From contig JAFECV010000002.1 of NCBI GenBank assembly GCA_018241985.1, positions 1 through 20,071 on the forward strand: a DNA stretch of 20,071 nt. Reading direction: 5' to 3'. Positions 1 to 8,350 of this stretch are shown piece by piece. A program made the translations under genes and the position numbers. The stretch is from Pseudomonadota bacterium (GTDB lineage Bacteria > Pseudomonadota > Gammaproteobacteria > Burkholderiales > Burkholderiaceae_C). Each line of letters opens with the position of its first letter. The stretch's first letter is position 1. Under the pieces are notes generated by a model. The model had not been told where the DNA came from. It was given only the letters and a program-made list of their open reading frames with translations, and searched no databases.

Positions 1-590
<590 letters not shown>

Positions 591-628
591 AGCGCGCGGC
601 GGCGCGGCGCGCGCGGCACTCGATCCTG

Positions 629-699
629 AATTTTTTGCACCAAAAGGCGCTGTAGTGCTGGTAAATAATGCGCTTCGTGCTACGCAAAAGATAGCAATT
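629..699 (-). repeat. dispersed TTGCTATC repeat, copy R1 (intergenic)
   Basis: Read on the minus strand from 699, this AT-richer stretch carries TTGCTATC, then TAGCAC, then GCACTACAGCGCC and a T-rich end. The same order of blocks occurs at 5619-5680 and 4956-5018. It lies between purB and the DUF2007 gene, in a stretch otherwise without a gene (591-752). It resembles the short hairpin-forming intergenic repeats I associate with Comamonadaceae; that family link is from memory. A GCTATC at 712-717 could be part of another, more decayed copy. Confidence 0.6.
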
Positions 700-752
700 C
701 GACCTTGACTGCCTCTTGGCTATCTATTGCGCGGCGCCCAGCCTGGGGTGGT

Positions 753-1058
753 TCATTCAGGCCTCGGCGTCCCGCAGCGCCAGCACTGCTCGAAGCCGCC
801 CTCGACCAGTTCGCCGCAGACGCAGCGCCAGCGCCGTTGCGGCATGTGCAGGAAGGCATCGAGCAGCGCGCGCGCCTCGGCCTCGCGCTCGTCGTCGGCC
901 ATCAGCCAGACCTCGGGCAGGCATTCGCCCGGCGGCAGTTCGCCCGCGGCCGATCCGAGGAAGTAGCGCTGCATCGCGGCGTCGAACCCCGCCTGGCGCA
1001 GCATGTCGACCCACAGCGTCGCGATCGCGATGTTCGGGGCGCGGGCCAGGCGCAGCAT
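753..1058 (-). CDS. DUF2007-type protein with C-terminal zinc ribbon
   Basis: This is a 101-residue cytosolic protein. The N-terminal two thirds fit the DUF2007 family (putative signal-transducing proteins), with the ferredoxin-like pattern of N-terminal beta strand, helix and a central EVWLMADDEREAEARALL segment. The C-terminus carries two cysteine pairs (CVCG and CWRCG) about 13 residues apart, a small zinc-ribbon pattern. The ATG at 1056-1058 has a GAGG ten bases upstream. The stop of the DUF1289 gene is only 12 bases upstream, so the two are likely co-transcribed. The molecular function of the family is not known to me. Confidence 0.85.
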   Translation of the reverse strand: MLRLARAPNIAIATLWVDMLRQAGFDAAMQRYFLGSAAGELPPGECLPEVWLMADDEREAEARALLDAFLHMPQRRWRCVCGELVEGGFEQCWRCGTPRPE

Positions 1059-1070
1059 GGCTGCAAGACC

Positions 1071-1493
1071 TCAGGCCGGGCGGGCGCCGCGTTCGGCCGC
1101 GCGCTCGGCGTAGCGGTTGAAGCGCCAGGCGCTGCCGTCCTGCGCGATGCGGCGCCAGGCCGCGCGCTTGGCCGCCGGGCTCATCTCGGTCCAGCGCTGC
1201 ACCTCGTCGAAGGTCCGCCCGCAGCCCTTGCACACCGCGTCGCCCTGGCTGGTCGAGCAGATCGCGATGCAGGGCGTGTCGGGCGTGCCGCGGTACCAGG
1301 CGAGCCAGGCCTCGCGCGCCGGCTGTGGCATCGCCTCCTCGTCGGCCTCGTCCTCGTGGTGGAACACCAGCAGCGCGTAGACCTCGGCCAGCGCGCGCAG
1401 TTCGGGCGCGAGCGTGACCCCGTCGGGCGAGGGCGCGCGCTCGCGCCAGTGGTTGATCGCGGCCTCGATATCGGTGACGTGGATGGCGGCCAT
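1071..1493 (-). CDS. DUF3717/DUF1289 two-domain small protein
   Basis: The 140-residue product starts at the ATG 1491-1493 (MAAIHVTDIEAAINHW). Residues 1-60 fit DUF3717, a short helical domain seen in Burkholderiales. Residues about 75-125 fit DUF1289, with the pattern PCIAIC...CKGCGRTFDEVQRW and W...A.R in the last helix. DUF1289 members hold four conserved cysteines and probably bind a metal; the cysteines are visible here. A much longer open frame continues upstream to 2444 but runs antisense to the TerC gene and its riboswitch, so I place the start at the conserved domain edge. It is the first gene of a pair with the DUF2007 gene. Function unknown. Confidence 0.85.
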   Translation of the reverse strand: MAAIHVTDIEAAINHWRERAPSPDGVTLAPELRALAEVYALLVFHHEDEADEEAMPQPAREAWLAWYRGTPDTPCIAICSTSQGDAVCKGCGRTFDEVQRWTEMSPAAKRAAWRRIAQDGSAWRFNRYAERAAERGARPA

Positions 1494-1602
1494 CGCAACG
1501 GCATGATAGCGCCGCGCCGCCCGCGCAGTCACCGTCAGGGGCCGCGCCGGCATGGCCTCATGCGGCGCAGGGATTAGCGGCGCCATGCTCCAATTTCGCC
1601 CA

Positions 1603-1712
1603 GAAGGGGAGTAGCTCCCTGATCGATGCATCGTCAGCACGAAGGCCCGCGCAACGCGGCGCCTTCCGGTGCATCGGGCCGGAACTTCGTTGTCCGGCCG
1701 AGCAAGACCTTC
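1603..1712 (+). promoter_or_regulatory. yybP-ykoY (manganese) riboswitch aptamer
   Basis: The element has the two conserved strands of the yybP-ykoY class: GGGGAGTAGC at 1606-1615 and GCAAGACC at 1702-1709. They are joined by a P1 helix, GAAGG 1603-1607 with CCTTC 1708-1712. Inside lie three clean stems: CGATGCA 1624-1630 with TGCATCG 1670-1676; GAAGGCCCGCG 1641-1651 with CGCGGCGCCTTC 1655-1666 (one bulge); and GGCCGGA 1677-1683 with TCCGGCC 1693-1699. The class senses Mn2+ and commonly sits before TerC/Alx and MntP genes. Here it lies about 110 bases before a TerC-family start, which fits. No U-tract terminator is visible between aptamer and gene, so control of translation is more likely. 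Confidence 0.92.
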
Positions 1713-1742
1713 GCTCGTGCATGCTCTGCGCGCAAGCGAAGG
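1708..1742 (+). promoter_or_regulatory. alternative helix competing with riboswitch P1
   Basis: CCTTCGC at 1708-1714 is the 3' strand of the aptamer P1 helix. It is perfectly complementary to GCGAAGG at 1736-1742 (7 bp), and its first six bases also match CGAAGG at 1802-1807, just upstream of the TerC start. One strand thus has three possible partners, which is what an expression switch needs. The pairing is read from sequence; its role is inferred. Confidence 0.5.
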
Positions 1743-1824
1743 TACGCCCGCTCCCCGGGCTCCCGCTTTGCGCCTGCATGCCGTTTGCAATGGAACTGCA
1801 ACGAAGGCTGGACGCGGGACGCTG

Positions 1825-2499
1825 ATGGAACTGTTTTCTACCCCCTGGTGGAGTGCGCTGGCCTCCATCGTGCTGATCGACCTGGTGCTGGCCGGCGACA
1901 ACGCGATCGTGATCGCGCTGGCCGCGCGCCGGTTGCCGATGCCGATCCAGCGGCGCGCGATCCTGTGGGGCACGCTCGGCGCGATCGTGGTGCGCGCGGC
2001 GATGACGATCGGCGTCGTGTGGCTGTTGACTCTGCCCGGCCTGCGGCTCGTCGGCGGCCTTGCGCTGCTGTGGATCGCGTGGAAACTGGTCACCGATGGC
2101 GACGCGCCCAAGCCGCACGAAGAGCCCGCCGCGGTCACGTTCTGGGGCGCGATGCAGACCATCGTCGTCGCCGACGCGCTGATGGGCATCGACAACGTGA
2201 TCGGCGTGGCCGGCGCGGCGCGCGAGTCGATGACGCTGGTGCTGATCGGCCTGCTGGTGAGCGTGCCCATCGTCGTGTCGGGCAGCGCGATGGTGCTGAA
2301 ACTGGTGCACCGCTTTCCGCAGATCATCGTCGCGGGCGGCGCGGTGCTGGCCTGGACCGCCGCGCAGATGATCGTCGCCGAGCCGCTGCTGGCACCGCTG
2401 TTCGCGGCGCCGGGCACGCTGCACGACGCGGCGCGCTGGAGCACGTACGCGCTGGCGATCGCCGGCGTGCTCGGCCTGGCCTGGTGGCAGCGGCGATGA
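1825..2499 (+). CDS. TerC-family (YjbE-type) integral membrane protein, probable Mn2+ exporter
   Basis: The 224-residue polytopic inner-membrane protein is of the TerC superfamily, closest in pattern to the YjbE group. The start ATG at 1825 gives MELFSTPWWSALASIV, the usual beginning; a weak SD (GGGA 1816-1819) precedes it. About seven hydrophobic segments are visible. The family's acidic motifs are present: DLVLAGDNA at residues 20-27 and DALMGIDN at about 115-123, whose Asp/Asn residues are thought to bind the metal. TerC proteins such as E. coli Alx are linked to Mn2+ export. The upstream manganese riboswitch supports the same role, so expression should rise with Mn2+. Frames starting further upstream (from 1669) lie inside the riboswitch and are rejected. 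Confidence 0.92.
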   Translation: MELFSTPWWSALASIVLIDLVLAGDNAIVIALAARRLPMPIQRRAILWGTLGAIVVRAAMTIGVVWLLTLPGLRLVGGLALLWIAWKLVTDGDAPKPHEEPAAVTFWGAMQTIVVADALMGIDNVIGVAGAARESMTLVLIGLLVSVPIVVSGSAMVLKLVHRFPQIIVAGGAVLAWTAAQMIVAEPLLAPLFAAPGTLHDAARWSTYALAIAGVLGLAWWQRR

Positions 2500-2502
2500 A
2501 AT

Positions 2503-2600
2503 GGACCACCCCCAGGCTGCGCGCACTTCGTGTCGCTTCGCCCACCCCCTCACCGGGGGCGCGCCCAGCGGCCTGGCGGAGCCAGTTCCGCGGGTGCCCA
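2503..2600. repeat. GC-rich hairpin repeat of Comamonadaceae-like type
   Basis: The stretch after the TerC stop holds CCCCC 2545-2549 with GGGGG 2555-2559 (loop tcacc) and CTGGC 2573-2577 with GCCAG 2581-2585 (loop gga), ending in TTCCGCGGG. The layout CCCCC, hairpin, AGCGGCCTGGCGGAGCCAG, TTCCGCGGG matches a multi-copy intergenic element I recall from Comamonadaceae genomes. It may act as a terminator for the TerC gene, but no T-run follows. The rest of 2500-2705 shows no gene. Confidence 0.55.
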
Positions 2601-2705
2601 TGAATGGCCTGCTCCGCGGCTTCTCGAACTCGTTTTATGCGGCATGGGTAGCGCGGAACGTCGCGCACAACGGAAGGGCCGCAACCGATGCTATCCTTCG
2701 TCGCG

Positions 2706-3044
2706 ATGAGACTCTTGCTGAAATGGCTGTTGCACGCGATCGCACTGCTCGCGGTGGCGAGCCTGTATGGCGGCGTCGTGGTGAAGAGCTTCGGCGCGGC
2801 GCTGCTGGCGGCGCTGGTGATCGGGCTGCTGAACGCGGTGCTGCGCCCGGTGCTGGTGCTGCTGACGCTGCCGGTCACGCTGGTCACGCTCGGCCTCTTC
2901 CTGTTCGTGATCAACGCGCTGATGTTCTGGGCCGCGTCGGGCCTGCTCACGGGCTTTCACGTCGCCGGTTTCAGCGCCGCGCTGATCGGCTCGCTGATCT
3001 ATTCGCTGCTGGGCGTGCTGATCGATTCGGTGCTTCGAGCCTGA
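2706..3044 (+). CDS. small four-helix membrane protein (phage_holin_4_2 / DUF360-like)
   Basis: The 112-residue protein is nearly all hydrophobic, with four membrane segments at about residues 8-28, 30-52, 57-77 and 85-107, separated by short loops. The pattern NAVLRPVL...LPVT..TLGLF.F.INALMFW is characteristic of the chromosomal 'phage holin family' membrane proteins (PF04020). Despite the name these are common chromosomal genes, and nothing phage-related surrounds this one. I prefer the ATG at 2706 ([11 protein letters not shown]) over the one at 2688 because the family normally starts there. The stop is one base from the stop of the convergent protease gene. Function unknown. Confidence 0.85.
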   Translation: MRLLLKWLLHAIALLAVASLYGGVVVKSFGAALLAALVIGLLNAVLRPVLVLLTLPVTLVTLGLFLFVINALMFWAASGLLTGFHVAGFSAALIGSLIYSLLGVLIDSVLRA

Positions 3045-3045
3045 C

Positions 3046-4626
3046 TCAGCGCTTCGCTTCCAGATCCTTCTGCTGCTGCAACACCTGGCGCAGCCGCGCG
3101 TCGATGATCGACGCCTCGACGAAATCGACCGGCTGGCCAGCCGCGGTGCGCTTGCGGATCAGGTCCTGCGCGGCCTTGAAGCGGTCCACCGCGGCGCCGT
3201 AGTCGACCAGCGCGACCTGGCGCTCGGCCTCGGCGCGGATCGCCCGCACCGGCTCATCCTCGGCGTTGTACGCCTGCGCGAGCAGCTGCCATGCGGTCGG
3301 GTCCTGCGGATGCGTCGCGACCCAGGCGCGCAGCCGCTCGGCGACCGCCGCGGACTGGCCGAGGCGGATGCGCGCCTCGCACGACAGCACCAGCTCCGGC
3401 CGCCCCGGCGCCGCCGGGTCGATCAGCTTGGCCACCTGCGCCGCGTCGCCGGCGCCCCAGGCGATCTCGGCCGCGAGCAGCCGCGCGAGCCGCGCCGCGG
3501 CGGCGTCGCCGGCGACCAGCGGTTCGAGCCGCGCCGCGAAGCCGCGCGCCTTGTCGAATTCGCGCAGCTTCAGGCTCGCCAGCGCCGCGCCGTACAGCGC
3601 GCCGACCTGGCGCACCCGCGGCTGCTGGCCGAGCGCGGCGTCCTGCCCGCCCGCGACCGCGGCGCGCAGCGCATCGACGCTGCCTTGCGACAGCACCTGC
3701 GCGCGCGCCTTGATCATCGCCTGCGGCATGCTGAGCGGCGGCAGCGGCGGCCCGCCGGCGAACTGCGCGCGCGCCTGCATGTCGGCGATGCGCTCGCCGG
3801 TCAGCGGGTGGGTGCGCAGGTACGGGTAGGCGTCGTCGTCGTTCAGCCGCGACGCCTCGCGCAGCTTCTCGAACATCGCGGCGAACGCCTTCGGCGAATA
3901 GCCGGCCTTGACCAGCACGCCGTAGCCGACCCGGTCCGCCTCGCGCTCCATGTCGCGCGAGAACTTGAGCTGCCCGCTGACCGCCGCGGCCTGGCCGCCG
4001 GCGATCACCGCGTTGCCCGCGTCCGGGTTGCGGCTGGCGGCGATCGCGCCGACCAGGATCGCGCCGAGGATCAGCGGCAGCGTGCGGCTGTCCTGCGCCA
4101 TCATGCGCGAGATGTGGCGCTGCGTGACGTGGCTGAGTTCGTGCGCCAGCACCGAGGCGAGCTCGTCCGGGTCGTCGACCGCGGCGATCAGCCCCAGCTC
4201 CAGCCCCAGGTAGCCGCCCGGCACCGCGAACGCGTTGATCTCGGGGTCGGCCCCGAGCACGATCTGCCACGCGTAGCGCTGCTCCATCTCGGGCCCGACC
4301 TCGCCCAGGGCGCGCGCCGCCGCGAGCAGCCGGGTCCAGATCCCCTGCACGTATTCGGCCAGCACCGGGTCGTCGATGTAGGACGGGTCGCGGTACAGCT
4401 CGCGCGCGACCTGCTCGCCCATGCGCCGCTCGGCGCCGATCGACAGGTCGCCACCATCGCCGAGCGAAGGCAGCGGCTGCGCCTGGGCCCATACGGGCAG
4501 CGGCGCGGCGACGAGCGACAGCGACAGCAGCGCGACCAGCAATGCGCGCACGCGGAAACGGCCGGCGCCGCGCGGCGCATCACGCACGCGCGCGGGCGGT
4601 TTGCAGCAAGGGGATCGCAGAAGCAT
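3046..4626 (-). CDS. exported M48-family zinc metalloprotease with C-terminal TPR-like region (BepA/YfgC-like)
   Basis: The 526-residue protein has an N-terminal arginine-rich stretch, then a signal sequence ([20 protein letters not shown]) ending at WAQA, so the mature protein is periplasmic. The peptidase domain (about 60-290) carries the zinc motif HELSH at residues 162-166 and the downstream glutamate in [12 protein letters not shown], near 223. The remaining 200 residues are Ala/Leu-rich helical repeats of TPR character, as in BepA (YfgC), which handles outer-membrane protein assembly. The ATG at 4626 is chosen over the GTG 24 bases upstream; neither has a clear SD. It diverges from moaC with 63 bp between and converges on the small membrane gene with a one-base gap. 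The substrate is not inferable. Confidence 0.93.
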   Translation of the reverse strand: MLLRSPCCKPPARVRDAPRGAGRFRVRALLVALLSLSLVAAPLPVWAQAQPLPSLGDGGDLSIGAERRMGEQVARELYRDPSYIDDPVLAEYVQGIWTRLLAAARALGEVGPEMEQRYAWQIVLGADPEINAFAVPGGYLGLELGLIAAVDDPDELASVLAHELSHVTQRHISRMMAQDSRTLPLILGAILVGAIAASRNPDAGNAVIAGGQAAAVSGQLKFSRDMEREADRVGYGVLVKAGYSPKAFAAMFEKLREASRLNDDDAYPYLRTHPLTGERIADMQARAQFAGGPPLPPLSMPQAMIKARAQVLSQGSVDALRAAVAGGQDAALGQQPRVRQVGALYGAALASLKLREFDKARGFAARLEPLVAGDAAAARLARLLAAEIAWGAGDAAQVAKLIDPAAPGRPELVLSCEARIRLGQSAAVAERLRAWVATHPQDPTAWQLLAQAYNAEDEPVRAIRAEAERQVALVDYGAAVDRFKAAQDLIRKRTAAGQPVDFVEASIIDARLRQVLQQQKDLEAKR

Positions 4627-4657
4627 CGCCGTATGATGCAGGATACGCACCGGCGTT

Positions 4658-4678
4658 CCGGTAAGCAGGTTTTACCGG
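4658..4678 (+). promoter_or_regulatory. hairpin in moaC leader
   Basis: CCGGTAA 4658-4664 and TTACCGG 4672-4678 form a perfect 7-bp stem with a 7-base loop, ending 11 bases before the moaC ATG. The loop or 3' arm could affect ribosome access. It is far too small for the known molybdenum-cofactor riboswitch class. Role unproven. Confidence 0.35.
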
Positions 4679-4689
4679 GCATCGCAATC

Positions 4690-5199
4690 ATGAGCAGCAG
4701 CAAGGCTTCCAGCGGACTGACGCACCTCGACGCGCAGGGCCGAGCGCAGATGGTCGACGTTGCGGCCAAGCCGGCAACGCACCGGATCGCGGTCGCGGCC
4801 GGCCGCATCTGGATGCGGCCCGAGACGCTGGCGCTGATCGAGAGCGGCAGCGCGAAGAAGGGCGACGTGCTGGCCGTCGCGCGCATCGCCGGCATCATGG
4901 CCGCGAAGAAGACGGCCGAGCTGATCCCGCTCTGCCACCCGGTCTCGCTGACCCGTGTTGCTATCGATCTGGAAGCACAACGTGAAGAGAACATGGTTAC
5001 TTCCAGCGTTTTTTGCACTGCAACCGCGGAAACCAACGGCCCGACCGGCGTCGAAATGGAAGCGCTCACCGCCGTGCAGGCCGCGCTGCTGACCGTCTAC
5101 GACATGTGCAAGGCGGTCGATCGCGGCATGACGATCACCGACGTGCGCCTGCTGGAAAAGCACGGCGGCAAGTCGGGCGACTGGGTCGCGCCGCGCTGA
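4690..5199 (+). CDS. moaC: cyclic pyranopterin monophosphate synthase
   Basis: MoaC converts the MoaA product (3',8-cyclo-7,8-dihydro-GTP) to cyclic pyranopterin monophosphate, the second half of step one of molybdenum cofactor synthesis; it is a cytosolic hexamer. The 169-residue product has all family blocks: HMVDV-like [59 protein letters not shown] and [11 protein letters not shown], the last with the catalytic Asp and Lys. The start ATG at 4690 follows a small hairpin. The gene is monocistronic here and converges on the first PglL-type gene, stops 7 bp apart. Residues about 91-110 are encoded by an AT-richer patch (copy R3 of the dispersed repeat), and that segment looks longer than in related MoaC proteins. 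Confidence 0.97.
   Translation: MSSSKASSGLTHLDAQGRAQMVDVAAKPATHRIAVAAGRIWMRPETLALIESGSAKKGDVLAVARIAGIMAAKKTAELIPLCHPVSLTRVAIDLEAQREENMVTSSVFCTATAETNGPTGVEMEALTAVQAALLTVYDMCKAVDRGMTITDVRLLEKHGGKSGDWVAPR
4956..5018 (+). repeat. dispersed TTGCTATC repeat, copy R3 (inside moaC)
   Basis: GTTGCTATCG, then GAAGCAC, GTGAAGAGAA, ACTTCCAGC and GTTTTTT follow the same order and spacing as copy R2 at 5619-5680. The base and codon use (gtt gct atc gat, cgt gaa, ttt tgc act) contrasts with the GC-ending codons of the rest of moaC. The frame stays open and the segment encodes a surface-type stretch between the conserved LCHP and GVEMEAL blocks. Confidence 0.55.
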
Positions 5200-5206
5200 G
5201 GCCCGT

Positions 5207-6805
5207 TCACTGCGTCGCACCGGGCAGCGGCGCGAGCGTCCGCGCGAACCCCGGGTTCTTCGCCAGCCAGGCCGCGCATTCCTTCGGCCAGGCCGCGCGA
5301 AACCGCGCCAGGTGAAAGCGCGCGTCCTCGTCGCGCCCGAGCAGCAGGTCGCTTTCGATCAGCTTCTCGATCACGCGTGGCTCGGGCGAGTAGTGCAGCA
5401 GCTCTTCCGCGAGGCGGCGCAGGAACAGCGCGTTCTGCGGCGTCGCATCGGTCAGCGTCAGCAGCGCGAAGCGCGCCGGGCCCCGGAACAGCCAGGCACC
5501 GCGCGCGGCGGCGAGCGCGTCGTCCTGGTACGCGGCCGCGCGCTGCTCGGTCGGCAGGTAGATCTGGCTCACGCGCCAGTAGTCGATGGCGGCGAGGATG
5601 AGCAGGGTCAGCGTCGCCGTTGCTATCGCTGTGATAGCACGCTGTGAAGACAAGGCGGGCACTGCAGCCTGTTTTTTATCGAAACTCTGGCGTGGCGCGG
5701 TGTGCAGCAGCCAGAGCGCGCTCAGCGCGAACGCGGTCTGGAACGGCCCGTACCAGAGCGGGTATTCGACCAGGCTGTGCAGCAGGATCAGCGCGACCAC
5801 GCTCCAGGCGAGCCGGCGCCGCGCGTCCATCTCGGCCCACGGGCGCTGGCGCAAGACCCACCACGCGAACGCCGCGCACACGAGCAGCGCGGCCGGCACG
5901 CCGAAGTCGAACGCAAGCTGCAGCGGCAGGTCGTGTGCGTTGTCGAGCAGGTCGCAAAAGCGCGGCCCGGAAAACAGCGTGATGTACTGCGCGTACGCGA
6001 GCTGGCCCCAGCCCCAGCCGGCGAGCGGCCGCTCGCCGATCAGATGCAGCACGTTGGCCCACAGAATGAGCCGGCTCTGGCAGCCCGCCCCACCGCGCAG
6101 CCGGGCGAACGCGTCGTTGCCGAACGGGCCGAAGCCGTCGATCCACGGCAGGAACAGCGACGCCAGCAAGTAGCCGGCGAGCGCCGCCAGCAGCAGCCGG
6201 CGCAGCACGGGCTCGCGCCAGCCGCCCCAGATCGCCTGCAGCAGGCACAGGCCGACGAGTTCGAGCAGGCCAATGCGCGACGTGGACGCCGCGTCGCCCG
6301 CCGCGAGCAGCGCCGCCGCGAGCCAACCCGGCCAGCCTTGCAGCAAGGCCGCGGGCGGTGCCGGTTGCTCGGCCTCGCCATCGCGCTCGCGCGCCTCGGC
6401 GCCGGCGGCCGTCGGCGCTCGCGCGTCAACCGCTGTAGCCAGCCACAGCAGCGCCGCCAGCGCGATGCAGGTCAGCGTCGCGAACTGGTTGCGCTGGCGC
6501 AGGTTGCCGAACGCCTGGCCGAACGGCGCCTCGTTCACCCAGGGCAGCAGCTGCCCGCCCAGGCCCAGGTACTGCGCGACGCCGATCAGGCTCGAAATCA
6601 GCCCGGCAACGAGCCACGCCCAGGCCGCGGCGCTCACCAACGCGCCGATCAGCGCGCGGCGCGGCAGATGGACGCAGAGTACAAGCAGCAGCGCCGCGCA
6701 GGCCCAGGAGAACATCAACGGCACCGCGGCCGCCGACGGCCCGGGCGCGAACGGATTGAGCCAGGGCAGCGCGATCAGCAGGAAGGCGGCGACGAGAGAC
6801 GGCAT
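5207..6805 (-). CDS. PglL/Wzy_C-family membrane glycan ligase or O-oligosaccharyltransferase
   Basis: The 532-residue polytopic membrane protein has about a dozen hydrophobic segments in residues 1-430. The motif GNLRQRNQFATL at about residue 125 is typical of the PglL_A region. A large periplasmic loop includes GWGWGQLAYAQYI and DNAHDLPLQLAFDFG with the conserved His, near residue 310, followed by LVEYPLWY. These fit the Wzy_C/PglL O-antigen-ligase superfamily, which moves lipid-linked glycans onto lipid A or proteins in the periplasm. The ATG at 6805 (MPSLVAAFLLIALPWLNPF) starts directly at the first helix; the open frame continues upstream without support. It diverges from galE with 122 bp between. 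It is a paralogue of the gene at 9248-11095, but whether its acceptor is a protein or LPS cannot be told. Confidence 0.85.
   Translation of the reverse strand: MPSLVAAFLLIALPWLNPFAPGPSAAAVPLMFSWACAALLLVLCVHLPRRALIGALVSAAAWAWLVAGLISSLIGVAQYLGLGGQLLPWVNEAPFGQAFGNLRQRNQFATLTCIALAALLWLATAVDARAPTAAGAEARERDGEAEQPAPPAALLQGWPGWLAAALLAAGDAASTSRIGLLELVGLCLLQAIWGGWREPVLRRLLLAALAGYLLASLFLPWIDGFGPFGNDAFARLRGGAGCQSRLILWANVLHLIGERPLAGWGWGQLAYAQYITLFSGPRFCDLLDNAHDLPLQLAFDFGVPAALLVCAAFAWWVLRQRPWAEMDARRRLAWSVVALILLHSLVEYPLWYGPFQTAFALSALWLLHTAPRQSFDKKQAAVPALSSQRAITAIATATLTLLILAAIDYWRVSQIYLPTEQRAAAYQDDALAAARGAWLFRGPARFALLTLTDATPQNALFLRRLAEELLHYSPEPRVIEKLIESDLLLGRDEDARFHLARFRAAWPKECAAWLAKNPGFARTLAPLPGATQ
5619..5680 (+). 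repeat. dispersed TTGCTATC repeat, copy R2 (inside first PglL-type gene)
   Basis: TGCTATC 5621-5627 and GATAGCA 5633-5639 form a perfect inverted repeat with a 5-base spacer. GTGAAGACAA, GGCACTGCAGCC and GTTTTTT follow, in the same order as in copy R3 in moaC. It is antisense to the host gene, stays in frame, and encodes the hydrophilic linker SFDKKQAAVPALSSQRAI between two membrane segments, a site likely to tolerate extra residues. Confidence 0.55.
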
Positions 6806-6927
6806 GGAGTTGCGGCGCGGGCCCGGGTGCCATCGCCTGGAGAGCCGATTCTCGCCGAGCCCGCCGGGGCACCCGCTTTCCCGCAACAGGAGCCGCCGCG
6901 ACAGGCCGCTGAGATAATGCTCCGGCC

Positions 6928-7983
6928 ATGCCCAACGCTGCCGCTTCCTCTGCCGGTTCCCCCGCCGCCGCCCCGCTGCTCATCACCGGCGGCGCCGGCT
7001 ACATCGGATCGCACACCGCAGTCGTGCTGATGCAGGCCGGCCGGCGCGTGGTGCTGCTGGACAACCTCTGCAACAGCAGCGAGCGAGTGCTGGAGCGCCT
7101 GCGCCGCCTCTGCGGCGATGCGTTCGACTTCGTGCAGGCCGACGTGCGCGACGGCGCGGCGCTCGACGCCGCGTTCGCGCGCTACCGGCCCGACGGCGCG
7201 ATCCACTTCGCCGCGCTGAAGGCGGTCGGCGAATCGGTCGCCGAGCCGCTGCGCTACTTCGAGAACAACATAGTCGGCATGGTGTCGCTGCTGCAGGCGA
7301 TGGAGCGGGCCGACGTGCGCCGGCTCGTGTTCAGCTCGTCGGCCACGGTGTACGGCGACCCGCAATCGGTGCCGATCCCCGAGACCGCGCCGCTTTCCGC
7401 GACCAACCCCTACGGCCGCACCAAGCTGGTCTGCGAAGACCTGCTGCGCGAACTGCAGCATTGCGATCCACGCTGGCAGGTCGCGATCCTGCGCTACTTC
7501 AACCCGGTCGGCGCGCACGAAAGCGGGCTGATCGGCGAGGCGCCGAGCGGTACGCCGAACAACCTGATGCCGTACCTGACCCAGGTCGCGGTCGGCGCGC
7601 GGCCGTACCTGAACATCTTCGGCGACGACTACCCGACTCCCGACGGCACCGGCGTGCGCGACTACATCCACGTGATGGACCTGGCGCGCGGGCACCTCGC
7701 GGCGCTGCACGCCATGGAGCGCGACCAGCGCTCGCTCACGGTGAACCTCGGCACCGGCCAGGGCGTGAGCGTGCGCGAACTCGTCGACACCTTCGCGCGC
7801 GTCACCGGCCGCGCGGTGCCGTACCGCATCGCGCCGCGCCGCGCCGGCGACGTCGCCGCCTGCTGGGCCGACCCGAGTCTGGCGCGCGAGCTGCTCGGCT
7901 GGCAGGCCGAACACGACCTCGCCCGCATGTGCGAGGACGCGTGGCGCTGGCAGGCGATGAATCCGGCCGGGTACGAGGGCTGA
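6928..7983 (+). CDS. galE: UDP-glucose 4-epimerase
   Basis: GalE interconverts UDP-glucose and UDP-galactose (some members also the N-acetyl forms) and supplies precursors for surface glycans. It is a cytosolic short-chain dehydrogenase with tightly bound NAD. In the 351 residues one sees the NAD-binding GGAGYIGSH at 21-29, the LDNLCNSS loop, FSSSATVYGDP with the catalytic Ser/Thr, and NPYGRTK with the Tyr-X3-Lys pair near residue 160. Then come RYFNPVGAHESGLIGE and GTGVRDYIHVMDLA. It is slightly longer than the 338-residue E. coli enzyme, mainly through a 16-residue Ala/Ser-rich N-terminus. Start ATG at 6928. Position between two PglL-type transferases suggests a role in making their donor glycan. 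A decayed copy of its last 90 bases lies at 9173-9260. Confidence 0.96.
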   Translation: MPNAAASSAGSPAAAPLLITGGAGYIGSHTAVVLMQAGRRVVLLDNLCNSSERVLERLRRLCGDAFDFVQADVRDGAALDAAFARYRPDGAIHFAALKAVGESVAEPLRYFENNIVGMVSLLQAMERADVRRLVFSSSATVYGDPQSVPIPETAPLSATNPYGRTKLVCEDLLRELQHCDPRWQVAILRYFNPVGAHESGLIGEAPSGTPNNLMPYLTQVAVGARPYLNIFGDDYPTPDGTGVRDYIHVMDLARGHLAALHAMERDQRSLTVNLGTGQGVSVRELVDTFARVTGRAVPYRIAPRRAGDVAACWADPSLARELLGWQAEHDLARMCEDAWRWQAMNPAGYEG

Positions 7984-8036
7984 GCTGCGATCCCTCCGAG
8001 GCCGCACTCGCATGAGCAAGGCATGCGGGTGGCCGA

Positions 8037-8310
8037 TTACACCTTGCTGAGCCGCTCCGCCATGCGCGTCTGCCAGCCGGGGCCTGTCGCCTTCCAGCGC
8101 TCGATCACATCGGCCGGCAGGCGCAGCGAAATCAGCTTGCGCGGATTCGGCGATACCGGCCTTCCGCCCCTATTCACCTGAGCGCGGGCCAGCATTTCGT
8201 CGGTCAGTTCCGGCAGTTCTTCGTACTCCTTGCGGCTGTACCGCATGCGCATCGGCGCGCGCAAGGTCAGACTTCAAGGAGCGGCGCGATGCAGGCTCGT
8301 TCACGATCAT
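8037..8310 (-). pseudogene. BrnA-type antitoxin gene broken by a one-base insertion
   Basis: The 3' portion (8037 to about 8229) encodes the typical BrnA ending: PELTDEMLARA, GRPVSPNPRKLISLRLPAD, WKATGPGWQTRM. The 5' portion is in another frame. From ATG 8308-8310, preceded by GAGG, one reads MIVNEPASRRSLKSDLARAD, a normal BrnA beginning. Removing one T from the TT at 8230-8231 joins the frames exactly at QPQEYEELPELTDEM and gives a 90-residue protein, so the lesion is a single inserted base. BrnA is the DNA-binding antitoxin of BrnTA modules, and BrnT (toxin) should lie directly upstream. Here only 40 bases separate it from the HigA-like gene and no BrnT is visible. An internal start could still make the C-terminal 75 residues. 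Confidence 0.8.
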
Positions 8311-8350
8311 TTGCTTTTTCCTCGTGCAATACCGCTGGCGTCTCACCGGC

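Noticed and set aside
1494..2444. Long N-terminal extension of the DUF1289 protein
   Set aside because: It runs antisense through the TerC gene and the riboswitch, and the conserved domain begins at 1493.
2706..3044. Prophage holin
   Set aside because: The family name is misleading: no endolysin, structural or integrase gene is nearby and the gene sits among housekeeping genes.
4640..4690. Molybdenum cofactor riboswitch before moaC
   Set aside because: Only 63 bases separate moaC from the divergent gene, with one 7-bp hairpin; the known Moco RNA class is far larger.
3310..5199. 629-residue plus-strand open frame spanning the M48 protease gene and moaC
   Set aside because: The part before 4690 is the antisense of the protease gene, Arg/Ala-rich without family resemblance; only the moaC portion is real.
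5207..6886. Upstream start (6886) for the first PglL-type protein
   Set aside because: The extra 27 residues are Arg/Gly/Pro-rich and precede the normal first membrane helix; ATG 6805 fits the family.
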